Assembly (NCBI RefSeq): GCF_003182075.1
Contig: NZ_QGTH01000003.1
Span: forward strand, 46,575-110,574
Reading direction: 5' to 3'
From: Finegoldia magna
GTDB lineage: Bacteria > Bacillota > Clostridia > Tissierellales > Peptoniphilaceae
Length of the DNA: 64,000 bases
Shown: positions 46,101-55,736 of the stretch, one piece after another
Position numbering within the stretch: the stretch's first letter is position 1
Layout: each line of letters begins with the position of its first letter
Position numbers and translations under genes: made by a program
The notes under the pieces: generated by a model
Told to the model about the DNA's origin: nothing
What the model saw: the letters and a program-made list of their open reading frames with translations, nothing else
Databases searched by the model: none

Positions 46101-47367
46101 CAATTTCAGTAATTTTTTCTGTCGCATTTGATAATCCTGTAGTTTCTATATCAAAAACTACAAATTCTTGCAAATTCATAGAATCATAAGGATTTGTTAT
46201 TATCCTAAAATCATCTTCTATTATTTTAGCTTCCATTCCAAAAAGTGGTTTTATTCCATTTTTGCTACAAGCATCATACAATTGTGGATAACCTTGTACT
46301 ACGGATTTATCCGTTAAACCCAGCGCTGGATGTCCCCATTTTTTTAGAGTTTTACAGCATTCATCCAAGTCAATAAATCCATCTAGTTGGCTCATTTGAG
46401 AATACATGTGTAGTTCTACACGTTTTTTCTCATATTCATCTTTTCTAGATTCCGGCTTTTCAACTTCTTGCATTTGTCTTATTGAAAAGGTCTTTCCAGA
46501 AGTAAATCTATCAAATTCTAACCTTCCTGTTAATAAAAGATAAACTCCAGATTTCAATTTATCACCAAATGCATCAAATTCTTTTTTCTTCAAAAATTTC
46601 TTTGCAAAAACAGCTCCACTTTCATCCCTAAGATCCAAAGAGATAATAAAACTTTCTCCATCTTTTATGCTTCTTATATCTACATCAATAATCTCGGCTC
46701 TGATACAAGTATCATCTTCATTTTCTATAATTTCTTTAATTTTAATTGGAGACTTGGTTATGTCTTTACCACATTTTATTCCCGTTTTTTTAACTTCTTC
46801 TTTTTCTTGCTTTGGAGTATCTTTTATGGATTCAGCTATTTTTTTTCGAATTGAATTATCGTACTCGATTAAATTTTGTCTATAATCATCGTTATCCTTT
46901 AACTCAACAATTTCAGATTTGACAGAACAACTTAAATTATATGATTTATTTATTAATTTTGTTAATTCATTATCCTTTTGATTTGATATAAACTTATCCC
47001 TTATTTGCTCAAAATTAAAAATAAGTGAAATTTCAGAATCGTTTATTTTTGAACTTTCAAAATCAATACAATTAGAATATTCACAAAAATCATTTGATTT
47101 TAAAATTTTAATCAAAGCATCTTTTGAGAAATTGATTTTTGAATCTTCATATTCTGTAAAATTAATATTAATTTTTGCTATAAAGTTTAATAAGTCTTTT
47201 TGTATAAATTCTGCTAAGTTGTCTTTATTCTCATCTTTTTGAACATTTATCAAACAATCTAACTCATCATTATCTTTATTGTAAGTTAATTTATCAATGT
47301 AAATTGGATATTTTGAATCATATTTTAGGCCAATTTTTTTTAATACATCGTTGAGTAATAAATGCAT
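43102..47367 (-). CDS. polC: DNA polymerase III PolC (Gram-positive replicative polymerase)
   Basis: PolC (1421 residues) is the leading-strand replicase of low-GC Gram-positives with built-in proofreading. An N-terminal region is followed by an OB domain (about 205-300) and a PHP domain. The PHP domain is interrupted by the DEDD exonuclease ([12 protein letters not shown] at about 402-413, [26 protein letters not shown]). The polymerase core carries [23 protein letters not shown]. A zinc-binding pair, CENCKHSEF and CPVCGQPL, lies between. [12 protein letters not shown] holds catalytic aspartates. It follows ispG directly, the usual order, though proS is absent between them. Confidence 0.98.
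   Translation of the reverse strand: [1421 protein letters not shown]
43104..43125 (-). terminator. Possible terminator at the end of polC
   Basis: CAAATAA (43110-43116) and TTATTTG (43119-43125) form a short perfect stem within the last codons of polC. On the minus strand it runs into GATTTTT. It is AT-rich and short, so probably weak. Confidence 0.45.
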
Positions 47368-48417
47368 TTATAACCTCTCTATCTCTTCAATTAATACATC
47401 TAATAATTCTTCTTCCTTAACTTTTCGTACAATTTCTCCTTTTTTAAATATTAAGCCTACTCCATTTCCACCTGCTATACCAATATCAGCTTCTTTTGCT
47501 TCTCCTGGTCCATTTACAACGCAACCCATAATAGCAACTTTAATGTGTTTATCGATTTTATCCAATTTCTTTTCAGCTTCATTCACTATACTTATCAAAT
47601 CAATCTTGGTTCTAGCACATGTTGGACATGAAATTATTTCAATTCCTTCATTTAATAAACCTAAACTCATTAAAATTTGTCTTCCTACAATGATCTCTTC
47701 TTTAGGATCACCAGTTAAAGAAACTCTGATAGTATCTCCAATTCCTTTTGACAAAATACTTCCTATTCCTACACTGGATTTGATAATTCCTTTAGTAGAA
47801 GGACCTGCTTCTGTTATACCGACATGTATAGGATAATTACATAGCTCTGACATTTTTTCATAAGCTTTTATTGACATATTAACATTAGACGATTTTAACG
47901 ATAATTTGATATCATCGAATCCCATATCTTCAATCATTCTTATTTGATCAAGGCAACTATAACATATTGAATCCACATTTACTCCATGATATTTGTCAAT
48001 GAATTTTTGATTAATAGATCCACTGTTTACACCAATTCTCATGGAAATTTTATGATGTTTGCAACAATCTACAATATCTTTGACTCTATCTATTCCACCA
48101 ATATTGCCAGGATTAATTCTAATACAATCACACCCGTTTTCAATTGCAGCTATTGCTAATTTGTGATGAAATTGAATGTCAGCAATAAATGGTATATTCG
48201 TCATACTTTTTATAATTGGTATCGCCTTAGCATCTTCCAAATCATTAATTGCACTTCTAGAAATATCACATCCTACAGATTCAAATTCTTTAATTTGTTT
48301 AACAGTGCTTTCAACATCTTTTGTATCGGTGTTAGTCATAGATTGAACTGTAACTCTTGCTCCATTTCCCACAGCAACATTTCCTACGTAAATTCTTTTT
48401 GTATCTTCTCTTTTCAT
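47368..48417 (-). CDS. ispG: 4-hydroxy-3-methylbut-2-enyl diphosphate synthase (IspG)
   Basis: IspG is the iron-sulphur enzyme of the MEP isoprenoid pathway that makes HMBPP. RVTVQSMTNTDTKDVESTV at the N-terminus and the CIRINPGNIG motif are characteristic. So are the C-terminal cluster ligands in ISCPTCARTKIDL and GCVVNGPGEAKEADIGIAGG. The open frame extends to 48462, but AAAGGTGAAG selects the ATG at 48417, giving 349 residues. A terminator-like hairpin lies between it and rseP upstream. Confidence 0.96.
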   Translation of the reverse strand: MKREDTKRIYVGNVAVGNGARVTVQSMTNTDTKDVESTVKQIKEFESVGCDISRSAINDLEDAKAIPIIKSMTNIPFIADIQFHHKLAIAAIENGCDCIRINPGNIGGIDRVKDIVDCCKHHKISMRIGVNSGSINQKFIDKYHGVNVDSICYSCLDQIRMIEDMGFDDIKLSLKSSNVNMSIKAYEKMSELCNYPIHVGITEAGPSTKGIIKSSVGIGSILSKGIGDTIRVSLTGDPKEEIIVGRQILMSLGLLNEGIEIISCPTCARTKIDLISIVNEAEKKLDKIDKHIKVAIMGCVVNGPGEAKEADIGIAGGNGVGLIFKKGEIVRKVKEEELLDVLIEEIERL

Positions 48418-48436
48418 TACTTCACCTTTCAAATTT

Positions 48437-48456
48437 AAAAAGGCCCATAAAGGCCT
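48437..48456 (-). terminator. Terminator-like hairpin between rseP and ispG
   Basis: AGGCC (48441-48445) pairs with GGCCT (48452-48456) around a 6-base loop. On the minus strand the stem is followed by five T residues. It may attenuate transcription from rseP into ispG and polC. Confidence 0.6.
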
Positions 48457-48467
48457 AATCAAAACAT

Positions 48468-49472
48468 TTAAAATAATTTAATAACATCTTTAATTGTAAC
48501 TATGGCGATTAATGCTAAAAGCAAAATTAATCCTACCATGTGTATATAGCCCTCTTTTTCTTGAGATATTTTTTTACCAAATATCATCTCAATTAGTATG
48601 AATATCGCTCTTCCTCCATCTAAAGCTGGAATAGGCAATAAATTAAAGACACCTAAATTAATGTTAATATACGCTAATAAAAAAATTAAATTAGCAACAC
48701 CTGTTTTTGCAGCATTGCCAATCTCTTTGACCACGCCAACAGGTCCACTAACTCCCCCTAAACCTAATTGACCAGTTATAAGCATCCCTAGGAATTTATA
48801 TAACATCCCTGTCAAATTAAGAAAAGTTATCAAGCCTTTTTTAAAGCCTTTTACTATACTAAAATTTTTAATATTATATTCTTCCTGAAAGTTTACTCCA
48901 ATTTTTCTAATATTATTTTCTAATCTTGGAGTGACTTTTATATTCTTTGATTGAGAATCTCTTATTACTCCAATATTTAAATCACCTTGGGATTCTTTGA
49001 TACTTTTTAATAATTCTTCTCCATCACTTACATTCTCCCCATTTATAGATACAATTTGATCTCCTGTTTGTATTCCCGAAGAGTATGCTGGTGAATCTTT
49101 TATCACACCGGATACTTCTGTACTAACTCTACTTACAGACATTAATAAAATTAACAAAATAAAAGCTAATATAAAATTCATAATAGCACCAGCTAAAATT
49201 ACTTTAAGTCTTACAAGTGGAGATTGATTATTCAAAGAATTCGGGCTGTCGTTTTCTTCGTCTTCCCCTTCTAGCTGACAATAACCTCCCACAGGTAACA
49301 CTCTCAAAGAATAAAGAGTTCCATTTGATTCTCTTTGGAAAAGTTTTGGTCCCATACCTATTGAAAATTCTAAAACAGATACTCCATTCATTTTCGCTAC
49401 GATAAAATGTCCAAATTCATGTATTAAAATTACTAGTAAAAATATTATAATTGATGAAATTATTGTAATCAC
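48468..49472 (-). CDS. rseP: RIP metalloprotease RseP (site-2 protease)
   Basis: A 334-residue intramembrane zinc protease that cleaves membrane-bound regulators and signal-peptide remnants. The active-site HEFGH is at residues 18-22 in the first membrane segment, and the LDG motif is in LLPIPALDGGRAIF near the C-terminus. A PDZ domain (about 115-190) lies between, with SPAYSSGIQTGDQIVSINGE. Four membrane helices are visible. It starts at GTG with GGAGG close by. dxr, often located between cdsA and rseP, is absent here. Confidence 0.95.
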   Translation of the reverse strand: MITIISSIIIFLLVILIHEFGHFIVAKMNGVSVLEFSIGMGPKLFQRESNGTLYSLRVLPVGGYCQLEGEDEENDSPNSLNNQSPLVRLKVILAGAIMNFILAFILLILLMSVSRVSTEVSGVIKDSPAYSSGIQTGDQIVSINGENVSDGEELLKSIKESQGDLNIGVIRDSQSKNIKVTPRLENNIRKIGVNFQEEYNIKNFSIVKGFKKGLITFLNLTGMLYKFLGMLITGQLGLGGVSGPVGVVKEIGNAAKTGVANLIFLLAYININLGVFNLLPIPALDGGRAIFILIEMIFGKKISQEKEGYIHMVGLILLLALIAIVTIKDVIKLF

Positions 49473-49484
49473 ATTTCCTCCTAA

Positions 49485-50264
49485 TTAAAACCCTAAACAA
49501 TATAATATTGAAAGATAAGGCAAAACAAAAATAAAACTATCAAATCGATCCATTACTCCACCATGTCCAATAAAAATATTACCAAAATCTTTCACATTGG
49601 CTTTTCTTTTAATTTTAGAAGCGCTTATATCCCCAATTTGAGATATAATCGAACCGAAGAAAGCTATGATAACTATCTTAACAACATTTAAATTACCGTA
49701 AAATATAGAAAAAATAGCTCCAATTATCATGCTTCCTATAATTCCACCAATAGCTCCTTCAATAGTTTTTTTAGGACTAATCTTTGTCAATTTGTGTTTT
49801 CCGAATAACATTCCTGTACAATATGCTGCTGTGTCTGTCCCCCATGAACATATATAGATAAGCCAAATAAATTCAGTTTCAGAAATAAAATACATTAACG
49901 AAAAAGTAATCGTAATATATATGTGTAAGAAATAGTTATTTAGTACTTCTTTCATAGGTTTGTCAAAAATGGTATACAAAGTCAATTCTATCAAGCTAAA
50001 ACTGCATAATAAAGCAATTGCAAATAATTCTCTTTTAAAATAAACACTTAAATTGAAACTAACATTGAACAATATATTAATAATCAAATTATTAATGTTA
50101 ATGCTATTGGAATACTCCTTGTTAATTACATTTTCTAGTTCGTAAATTGCAACAGTGCTTAGGAATAAATTCATTATTAAAAGATAAATTCCACCTTTAG
50201 AAACGCAAAAAATAGATAACAATAAAATTATTATTCCTGTTAATGTCCTTTTTAAAAATTTCAT
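49485..50264 (-). CDS. cdsA: Phosphatidate cytidylyltransferase
   Basis: CdsA makes CDP-diacylglycerol, the precursor for phospholipids and for PgsA (also encoded in this window). The 259-residue protein is highly hydrophobic, with about seven membrane segments. The C-terminal CDS signature runs from GDISASKIKRKANVKDFG to IGHGGVMDRFDSF (about 205-245). It overlaps uppS by four bases. Confidence 0.94.
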   Translation of the reverse strand: MKFLKRTLTGIIILLLSIFCVSKGGIYLLIMNLFLSTVAIYELENVINKEYSNSININNLIINILFNVSFNLSVYFKRELFAIALLCSFSLIELTLYTIFDKPMKEVLNNYFLHIYITITFSLMYFISETEFIWLIYICSWGTDTAAYCTGMLFGKHKLTKISPKKTIEGAIGGIIGSMIIGAIFSIFYGNLNVVKIVIIAFFGSIISQIGDISASKIKRKANVKDFGNIFIGHGGVMDRFDSFIFVLPYLSILYCLGF

Positions 50265-50965
50265 TTCAATCCACCAAATCTTCTATTTCTATTTTGATAC
50301 CAATAAATTGCATCTATAAGTGATTCTAATTTGAAATCAGGCCAATATATATCCGAAAAATAAAGTTCTGCATAAGACATTTGATAAAGCAAGAAATTGC
50401 TTAGCCTTTTTTCTCCGCCTGGTCTTATTAGCAAATCAACGTCTGGTTGATTTCTCGTGTATAAAAGATTTGAGAACTCATCATCAGTCAGGATTTCTCC
50501 ATCTTCTATCGCAGTATTCACAGCTCTTAATATCTCTTGCCTTGAACCATAATTAATAGCTATATTTAGAATAAGTTTATCATTATCTTTTGTTGAATCC
50601 AATGCATATTCAATCTTTTGAATTACTTTTTCAGGCAATACACTAATGTCTCCCAATATATTAATCTTGACTCCTTGAGTTACTAGTTTATTTAATTGGT
50701 CATCTATATATTTTATGAGTATTTGCATCAAAAAATCTATTTCTTTTTGTGGTCTTTTCCAATTTTCTGTCGAAAAAGCATACAGGGATAAATATTTTAT
50801 TCCAATATTTAATGAGTTTTCGACAACATCCACAACTCTTTTCATCCCTTCATTATGTCCAAATACTCTTGGTTTATTTCTTTTTGTAGCCCATCTTCCA
50901 TTTCCATCCATTATTATGGCAATATGTTTAGGCAGTCTATCTTGATCTAAATTTGATAAATCCAT
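50261..50965 (-). CDS. uppS: Isoprenyl transferase (undecaprenyl diphosphate synthase)
   Basis: UppS condenses isopentenyl diphosphate units to the C55 lipid carrier used for cell-wall synthesis. The cis-prenyltransferase motifs are IAIIMDGNGRWA near the N-terminus, YAFSTENWKRP, INYGSRQEI, DLLIRPGGEKRLSNFLLYQ and YFSDIYWPDF. The frame has a TTG at 50971, but AAAGGAATTG favours the ATG at 50965, giving 234 residues. frr, commonly upstream of uppS, is not here. Confidence 0.96.
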   Translation of the reverse strand: MDLSNLDQDRLPKHIAIIMDGNGRWATKRNKPRVFGHNEGMKRVVDVVENSLNIGIKYLSLYAFSTENWKRPQKEIDFLMQILIKYIDDQLNKLVTQGVKINILGDISVLPEKVIQKIEYALDSTKDNDKLILNIAINYGSRQEILRAVNTAIEDGEILTDDEFSNLLYTRNQPDVDLLIRPGGEKRLSNFLLYQMSYAELYFSDIYWPDFKLESLIDAIYWYQNRNRRFGGLK

Positions 50966-50994
50966 TTTCAATTCCTTTTAGTTTATTCTTAATT

Positions 50995-51023
50995 ATTGTA
51001 TCATATTTTGATTTTTTCTTACA
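50995..51023 (-). promoter_or_regulatory. Promoter of the uppS-cdsA-rseP operon
   Basis: On the minus strand an extended -10 (TGA then TACAAT, 50995-51000) lies 17 bases after TGTAAG (51018-51023). The -10 is identical to that of the rimP promoter. Confidence 0.6.
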
Positions 51024-51083
51024 CAAAAAATAAGCCTTAATATTTGAAGATCTCATTAGGAAATCTTCAAATTAGGCTTATTT
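51022..51083 (-). terminator. Terminator of the pyr operon
   Basis: AAATAAGCC (51028-51036) pairs with GGCTTATTT (51075-51083), and an inner TTTGAAGAT/ATCTTCAAA stem (51043-51051, 51063-51071) extends the structure. On the minus strand it ends in TTTTTTG. Confidence 0.85.
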
Positions 51084-51092
51084 TATAATATA

Positions 51093-51668
51093 TTATTTGC
51101 CTTTAATTTCTCTTGAACCAGGTTTTACCACTTCTATACCTTTTTTACATAAAGGACATTCTTCCGGTTTAAAAATTTCAATATCAATTTTTGTTGCACT
51201 GTACAAAGGCAAATCAATATCCAGATTTACACTTCTATCTACTAAGCAACAAATTCCTACTACTTCAGCTCCCAAATCTTCCAAAACTTTTTTAGTCTCA
51301 TATGAAGATTTAGCAGTGGTTACAACATCTTCTGAAATAATAACTTTCTCGCCTTTTTTTACTTCAAAACCTCTTCTAAGACACATTTCGCCATCTTTTC
51401 TTTCAGTAAATATAGCTGGTTTATGTAGTTGTCTTCCTAGTTCATAAGCTACTATTATTCCTCCCATTGCAGGTCCAACAACAGTATCAAATTCAACATC
51501 TTTAAGCTTTTCAGCAATAACTTTTATTACTTCTTCAGCTTTGTCTGGATATTGTAATAATTTTGCACATTGACAATACTTATCACTGTGATTTCCAGAT
51601 GACAATAAGAAATGACCTTCTAACAATGCATTACTTTCTTTTAATAATTCAACAACTCTATCCATCAT
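51093..51668 (-). CDS. pyrE: Orotate phosphoribosyltransferase
   Basis: PyrE joins orotate to PRPP to form OMP. The 191-residue protein has [22 protein letters not shown] near the N-terminus, [18 protein letters not shown], and the PRPP-binding motif [16 protein letters not shown] (about 108-123). A C-terminal CPLCKKG cysteine pair resembles the extended PyrE form found in some Firmicutes and Thermus. AGGAGG precedes the ATG. It is the last gene of the pyr operon. Confidence 0.95.
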   Translation of the reverse strand: MMDRVVELLKESNALLEGHFLLSSGNHSDKYCQCAKLLQYPDKAEEVIKVIAEKLKDVEFDTVVGPAMGGIIVAYELGRQLHKPAIFTERKDGEMCLRRGFEVKKGEKVIISEDVVTTAKSSYETKKVLEDLGAEVVGICCLVDRSVNLDIDLPLYSATKIDIEIFKPEECPLCKKGIEVVKPGSREIKGK

Positions 51669-51675
51669 TTTCCTC

Positions 51676-52572
51676 CTAAATAATATTCCTGATATCTTCT
51701 ATTGATTTAAAATTATTTTCTTTTAGGTAGTTTTCCATACCATTTGCTATTTCAACCATAACATTTGGATTAACAAAATTTGCTGTACCAACTTGAACTA
51801 AGTGACAACCTACCATAATAAATTCTAGTGCATCCTTGTAATTTTGAATTCCACCCATACCACAAACAGGAATTTTAACATTTTTGCACACATCTCTACA
51901 CATTCTTAAAGCTATCGGTTTTATACAAGGCCCTGAAAGACCAGCAGTTATATTGTCAAATACTGGTTTTCTTTTATTAATATCTATCGCTAACGCATTA
52001 AAAGTATTAACAAGACTAATCGCATCCGCTCCCGAATCCTCACACGTTTTAGCCATTTCAACTATATCATTAGCGTTTGGAGATAATTTTACCATTAAAA
52101 TTTTATCGGTATGCTTTCTTACTTCTGATACAACTTTTTCTGCTATATCGCATTTTATTCCAAAAGCCATTCCTCCCTCTTTAACGTTGGGACATGAAAT
52201 ATTTAACTCAATTATTTTTATGTCAGTGCTTGATATAAGTTCAACCGCTTCAATATAACTTTTTATATCAGAACCACCAATATTTGCAATAGTAACAGTA
52301 TCCAAAGATAACATATAGTCCAGATCCCTATTAATGAACTCTTGAACAGATGGATTTTGTAATCCTATACTATTCATAATTCCAGAAGATGTTTCATAGA
52401 TTCTCAAACCAGTATTTCCATTTTTAGGTTGAATAGTTAATCCTTTTGTAGAAATACCTCCTAACTTATTTAGATCTGTAAAATTTTCATATTCTCTTCC
52501 AAATCCAAAGGTGCCTGAAGCTCCGATAACAGGATTTTTGAATTCTACGCCGCAAAAATTTGTTTTAAGCAT
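51676..52572 (-). CDS. pyrD: Dihydroorotate dehydrogenase B, catalytic subunit
   Basis: The FMN-containing catalytic subunit of class 1B dihydroorotate dehydrogenase, which works with PyrK to pass electrons to NAD+. It has [16 protein letters not shown], the active-site cysteine region [13 protein letters not shown] (about 125-137), [14 protein letters not shown] and VGTANFVNP. About 298 residues. The frame includes a TTG just upstream, but AGGTGATATT favours the ATG at 52572. It overlaps pyrK by 8 bases. Confidence 0.95.
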   Translation of the reverse strand: MLKTNFCGVEFKNPVIGASGTFGFGREYENFTDLNKLGGISTKGLTIQPKNGNTGLRIYETSSGIMNSIGLQNPSVQEFINRDLDYMLSLDTVTIANIGGSDIKSYIEAVELISSTDIKIIELNISCPNVKEGGMAFGIKCDIAEKVVSEVRKHTDKILMVKLSPNANDIVEMAKTCEDSGADAISLVNTFNALAIDINKRKPVFDNITAGLSGPCIKPIALRMCRDVCKNVKIPVCGMGGIQNYKDALEFIMVGCHLVQVGTANFVNPNVMVEIANGMENYLKENNFKSIEDIRNII

Positions 52573-53281
52573 CAAATATCACCTCATTTTTTTCAAAAAT
52601 AGGACCATCTTTGCAAACTCTTTTAAGTCCATTAGTTGTATGAACAGTACATCCTAAACACGCCCCTATTCCACAAGCCATGTGGGCTTCTAATGAATAA
52701 AATTCTGTCGCATCCAGGTTTCTTTTCTTTAAGGAATTCATCATTGGATTTGGACCGCAAGCATAAATATAGTCATAATCGTTTTTTACGTATTCCGTTA
52801 TATATCCTTTAAATCCAATTGATCCATCTTCGGTAGAAATGATTGTTTTGTTTTTATTTAAAATCTCATTTTCCATATATGTTGTGTTTCTATATCCAAC
52901 ATACAAATCCACGTTTTTTAATTTTCTGGACAAATATTTCATTGGAGCAATCCCAATACCACCAGCAACTATAGCACATTTAGCTTCTGGATGTAATTCG
53001 AATCCGTTTCCTAAAGGCCCAAGAATTTTTATACTTTCTCCCACTCTCATCGACGAGATTATAGATGTTCCTTTGCCTACGACAGCATATAAAAATGTTA
53101 TACTTTCTTCATCCAAATCACAAATACTTAGAGGTCTAGGAAGAAGTGGTGATTCATCCCATGCTCTCAACATATAAAATTGACCAGGATCACCTTGGAA
53201 TTTTCCTTTCAAAACCAATTTAAAAATTCCATCACTAATTTCTTCATTAAGTATTATTTCAGAATCGATATATTTATTCAC
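52565..53281 (-). CDS. pyrK: Dihydroorotate dehydrogenase B, electron transfer subunit
   Basis: PyrK carries FAD and a [2Fe-2S] cluster and links PyrD to NAD+. The FAD-binding segment [10 protein letters not shown] and the nucleotide-binding [12 protein letters not shown] are visible. The cluster cysteines lie in [16 protein letters not shown] and RVCKDGP near the C-terminus (four Cys). It is 238 residues, starts at GTG with AAGGATAT upstream, and overlaps pyrF by 8 bases. Confidence 0.95.
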   Translation of the reverse strand: MNKYIDSEIILNEEISDGIFKLVLKGKFQGDPGQFYMLRAWDESPLLPRPLSICDLDEESITFLYAVVGKGTSIISSMRVGESIKILGPLGNGFELHPEAKCAIVAGGIGIAPMKYLSRKLKNVDLYVGYRNTTYMENEILNKNKTIISTEDGSIGFKGYITEYVKNDYDYIYACGPNPMMNSLKKRNLDATEFYSLEAHMACGIGACLGCTVHTTNGLKRVCKDGPIFEKNEVIFDA

Positions 53282-54125
53282 CGTAAATATCCTTTCTCAT
53301 ATCTTCTACAGCTTTTCTAGCATATTTACCGATATTTTCTTCTCCATCATCAAAATTTCTATAATTTAATATTATGCCTCTTGATGAATTCACAATTCCT
53401 TTTTTAAAATTGTCAAGGTAAACTCTGATATCTTCGGGTTTAGCTCCTTGTGCACCGTATCCTGGAATTAAAAACATTATATTTGGATATCTCTCTCTGA
53501 TCTTGTTTGCATTTTCACTTTGAGTTCCCCCTACTACAAATCCTAAAGAACTTAAAGTGCATTCTCCTAGATAATCCTTTGCGATGTTATTCAAATTATC
53601 ACCTATTTCATAATACAGTGGTAGACCTTTATAATCCTTATATTGGATATCTTTCGAACCTGGATTTGATGTTCTCATTAATACGAATATTCCTTTTTCT
53701 TCGGATTCAAGGTAAGGTAAGTAATGTTCTAAAGTATCATATCCCATAAATGGATTTACGGTTATAAAGTCAGCTTCAAAATCACCTTCAAAATGTGCTT
53801 TTGCATATTCTTTTGCTGTATTTGCGATGTCTCCTCTTTTTACATCGGCAATTGATATTAAATTATTATCTTTAAGATATTTGAGAGTGTTTTTGTAAGC
53901 TATTAATCCTTCTATACCATGTGCTTCGTAGTAAGCAATTTGGACCTTAAAACATGCTACTAAATCTTTTGTATTATCTATGATTTCCTTATTAAAATCA
54001 AATAAATATTCGCTAATTTTCTTTCCTTTTTTCATATTTTCTGGTACATAATTTGTACTAGTATCTAGTCCTACACATACTATAGATCTTTCGTTTAATC
54101 TTTCAGAAAGCTTATCTATTATCAT
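53274..54125 (-). CDS. pyrF: Orotidine-5'-phosphate decarboxylase
   Basis: PyrF decarboxylates OMP to UMP, the last step of the pathway. The protein is of the longer (type 2) form, about 283 residues, with [13 protein letters not shown], the catalytic [16 protein letters not shown] (about 92-107), [15 protein letters not shown] and GYGAQGA. The open frame extends to 54158, but AAAGGGG selects the ATG at 54125. Its start lies inside the end of pyrC. Confidence 0.95.
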   Translation of the reverse strand: MIIDKLSERLNERSIVCVGLDTSTNYVPENMKKGKKISEYLFDFNKEIIDNTKDLVACFKVQIAYYEAHGIEGLIAYKNTLKYLKDNNLISIADVKRGDIANTAKEYAKAHFEGDFEADFITVNPFMGYDTLEHYLPYLESEEKGIFVLMRTSNPGSKDIQYKDYKGLPLYYEIGDNLNNIAKDYLGECTLSSLGFVVGGTQSENANKIRERYPNIMFLIPGYGAQGAKPEDIRVYLDNFKKGIVNSSRGIILNYRNFDDGEENIGKYARKAVEDMRKDIYGE

Positions 54126-55308
54126 TTTTAGCCCCTTTCTCAAATTTAACTTTTCCATTTACGATTGTCATCTCAATACTACCCCTAAATTTTTCGCCAA
54201 TAAATGGAGAATTGTTTGATTTTGAATTAAATTTTCCTACTTTGATTTCTTTATCAATATCAATTATAACTAAATCAGCATCGTATGTTGGATTTATAAC
54301 ACCTTTGTTTTCCCCTAATATCTTAGCTGGATTGTAACTCATTAATTCAGATATTTTGTTTAATGATATATCATTTTCTTCATGCAACACTTTATATGCA
54401 ATATTAAAGGCTGTCTCTAATCCAATCATTCCACATGCACCTTTATCTTTATCATCTTTAGTATGAGGTGCATGATCCGTTGCAATAGCATCTACTGTAT
54501 TGTTTTTTATCATTTTTATTATGCAATCTATATCTTCTTGAGTTCTTATTGAAGGATTTACTCTAAAATCACTATCTTTCATATATATGTGATGAGGAGT
54601 AACTTCGCAAGTAATTGGTGCGTTTTTTTCTTTGTAGAATTTTATCGCTTCCAATGAGTCGATAGTGCTAACGTGACAAAAATGAACTCTACATCCTGTT
54701 TTTAAGCTTAAGTAGCAATCTCTAATTGTTTCTAAATCCTCTGCATACCTTGTAGAAATCTTTGTTAGATTATGGTCTTCTGCATGTACCATTATACCCT
54801 TGTTTATTTTTTCTATTTCTGTAAAGATATTAAAAGCTAGTAAAGAGTCTGTTATGCCTTTCCCGTCTTCACTAAAAAATTTGATATTATTATCTGCTTT
54901 TTCAAAATTAATCATTTCTATAGATTTTAAATCTTTTGTTGTGGCCATGCATTGATATATATTTATTAGATCAATTTCTTTTGATTTATCTATAATTTGA
55001 TTGTAGATTTCATTATTATCCACAACCGGTTTAGTGTTACCCATCAAATTACAACTTGTGTAGCCTCCAGCAAGGGCTGACAGGCTACCAGTGTATAAAT
55101 CCTCTTTGTTTTCTTGACCTGGATATCTGAAATGAGTGTGCAAATCTATGAATCCTGGCATTATAATTTTATTGTTTATATCAATGATTTCATCACATTC
55201 TTCAAATATTTCTCCTATTGCTTTTATTTTACCATTTTTTATTAAAATATCAGCAAATATATCTTTATCTCTATCTATGATATGACAATTTTTAAGCAGC
55301 AGTTTCAT
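54112..55308 (-). CDS. pyrC: Dihydroorotase
   Basis: A 398-residue class I dihydroorotase that cyclises carbamoyl aspartate. Metal-binding motif [13 protein letters not shown] (about 52-64) carries the HxH pair. [13 protein letters not shown] and the later [13 protein letters not shown] (about 275-287) add a histidine and the catalytic Asp. It is encoded between pyrI and pyrF, overlapping pyrI by a single base (TAATG). Confidence 0.95.
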   Translation of the reverse strand: MKLLLKNCHIIDRDKDIFADILIKNGKIKAIGEIFEECDEIIDINNKIIMPGFIDLHTHFRYPGQENKEDLYTGSLSALAGGYTSCNLMGNTKPVVDNNEIYNQIIDKSKEIDLINIYQCMATTKDLKSIEMINFEKADNNIKFFSEDGKGITDSLLAFNIFTEIEKINKGIMVHAEDHNLTKISTRYAEDLETIRDCYLSLKTGCRVHFCHVSTIDSLEAIKFYKEKNAPITCEVTPHHIYMKDSDFRVNPSIRTQEDIDCIIKMIKNNTVDAIATDHAPHTKDDKDKGACGMIGLETAFNIAYKVLHEENDISLNKISELMSYNPAKILGENKGVINPTYDADLVIIDIDKEIKVGKFNSKSNNSPFIGEKFRGSIEMTIVNGKVKFEKGAKNDNR

Positions 55309-55736
55309 TATTCCTCCACGTTATATAGATGATCACAATAATCACATTTATAAGTTCTAGTATCCTTATCAACCAAACTAAATTTTTGTACAATACTTCG
55401 TTCAGACTGAGTTATACATCTAGGATTTTTGCATTTAATAAAACCTTCGAAATGTTCTGGCAAATTCAAGCTAATTTTTTCTTTTATTTTTTCATTTTCA
55501 ATTATATTAACAGTCATATTATCATCGAATACTCCAAGTATATCAAAATCTATATCAATAACATTTTCGATTTTAATCATATCTTTTCTTCCCAATTTAC
55601 CTGATTGTGCATTCATAATCAATGCAACTGTATAGTCAGCCTTGTCTAACTTTAAAAGTTGGAATATTTTATAACCCATTCCACATTTAATATGATCGAT
55701 TACAATACCTTTTTCAATACTATTAATGTTTAACAT
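55308..55736 (-). CDS. pyrI: Aspartate carbamoyltransferase regulatory chain
   Basis: PyrI is the allosteric, zinc-binding chain of ATCase, conferring CTP/ATP control on PyrB. The 142-residue protein has the nucleotide-binding N-domain (GIVIDHIKCGMGYKIFQLL) and a C-terminal zinc site with Cys pairs in CKNPRCI and CDYCDH. PyrI is absent from Bacilli but found in many Clostridia. pyrB, pyrI and pyrC overlap by one base each, so the chains are translationally coupled. Confidence 0.95.
   Translation of the reverse strand: MLNINSIEKGIVIDHIKCGMGYKIFQLLKLDKADYTVALIMNAQSGKLGRKDMIKIENVIDIDFDILGVFDDNMTVNIIENEKIKEKISLNLPEHFEGFIKCKNPRCITQSERSIVQKFSLVDKDTRTYKCDYCDHLYNVEE

Noticed and set aside
47351..47836. 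161-residue plus-strand frame opposite ispG
   Set aside because: It lies antisense to the conserved IspG C-terminus, lacks a ribosome binding site, and its composition mirrors the opposite strand.
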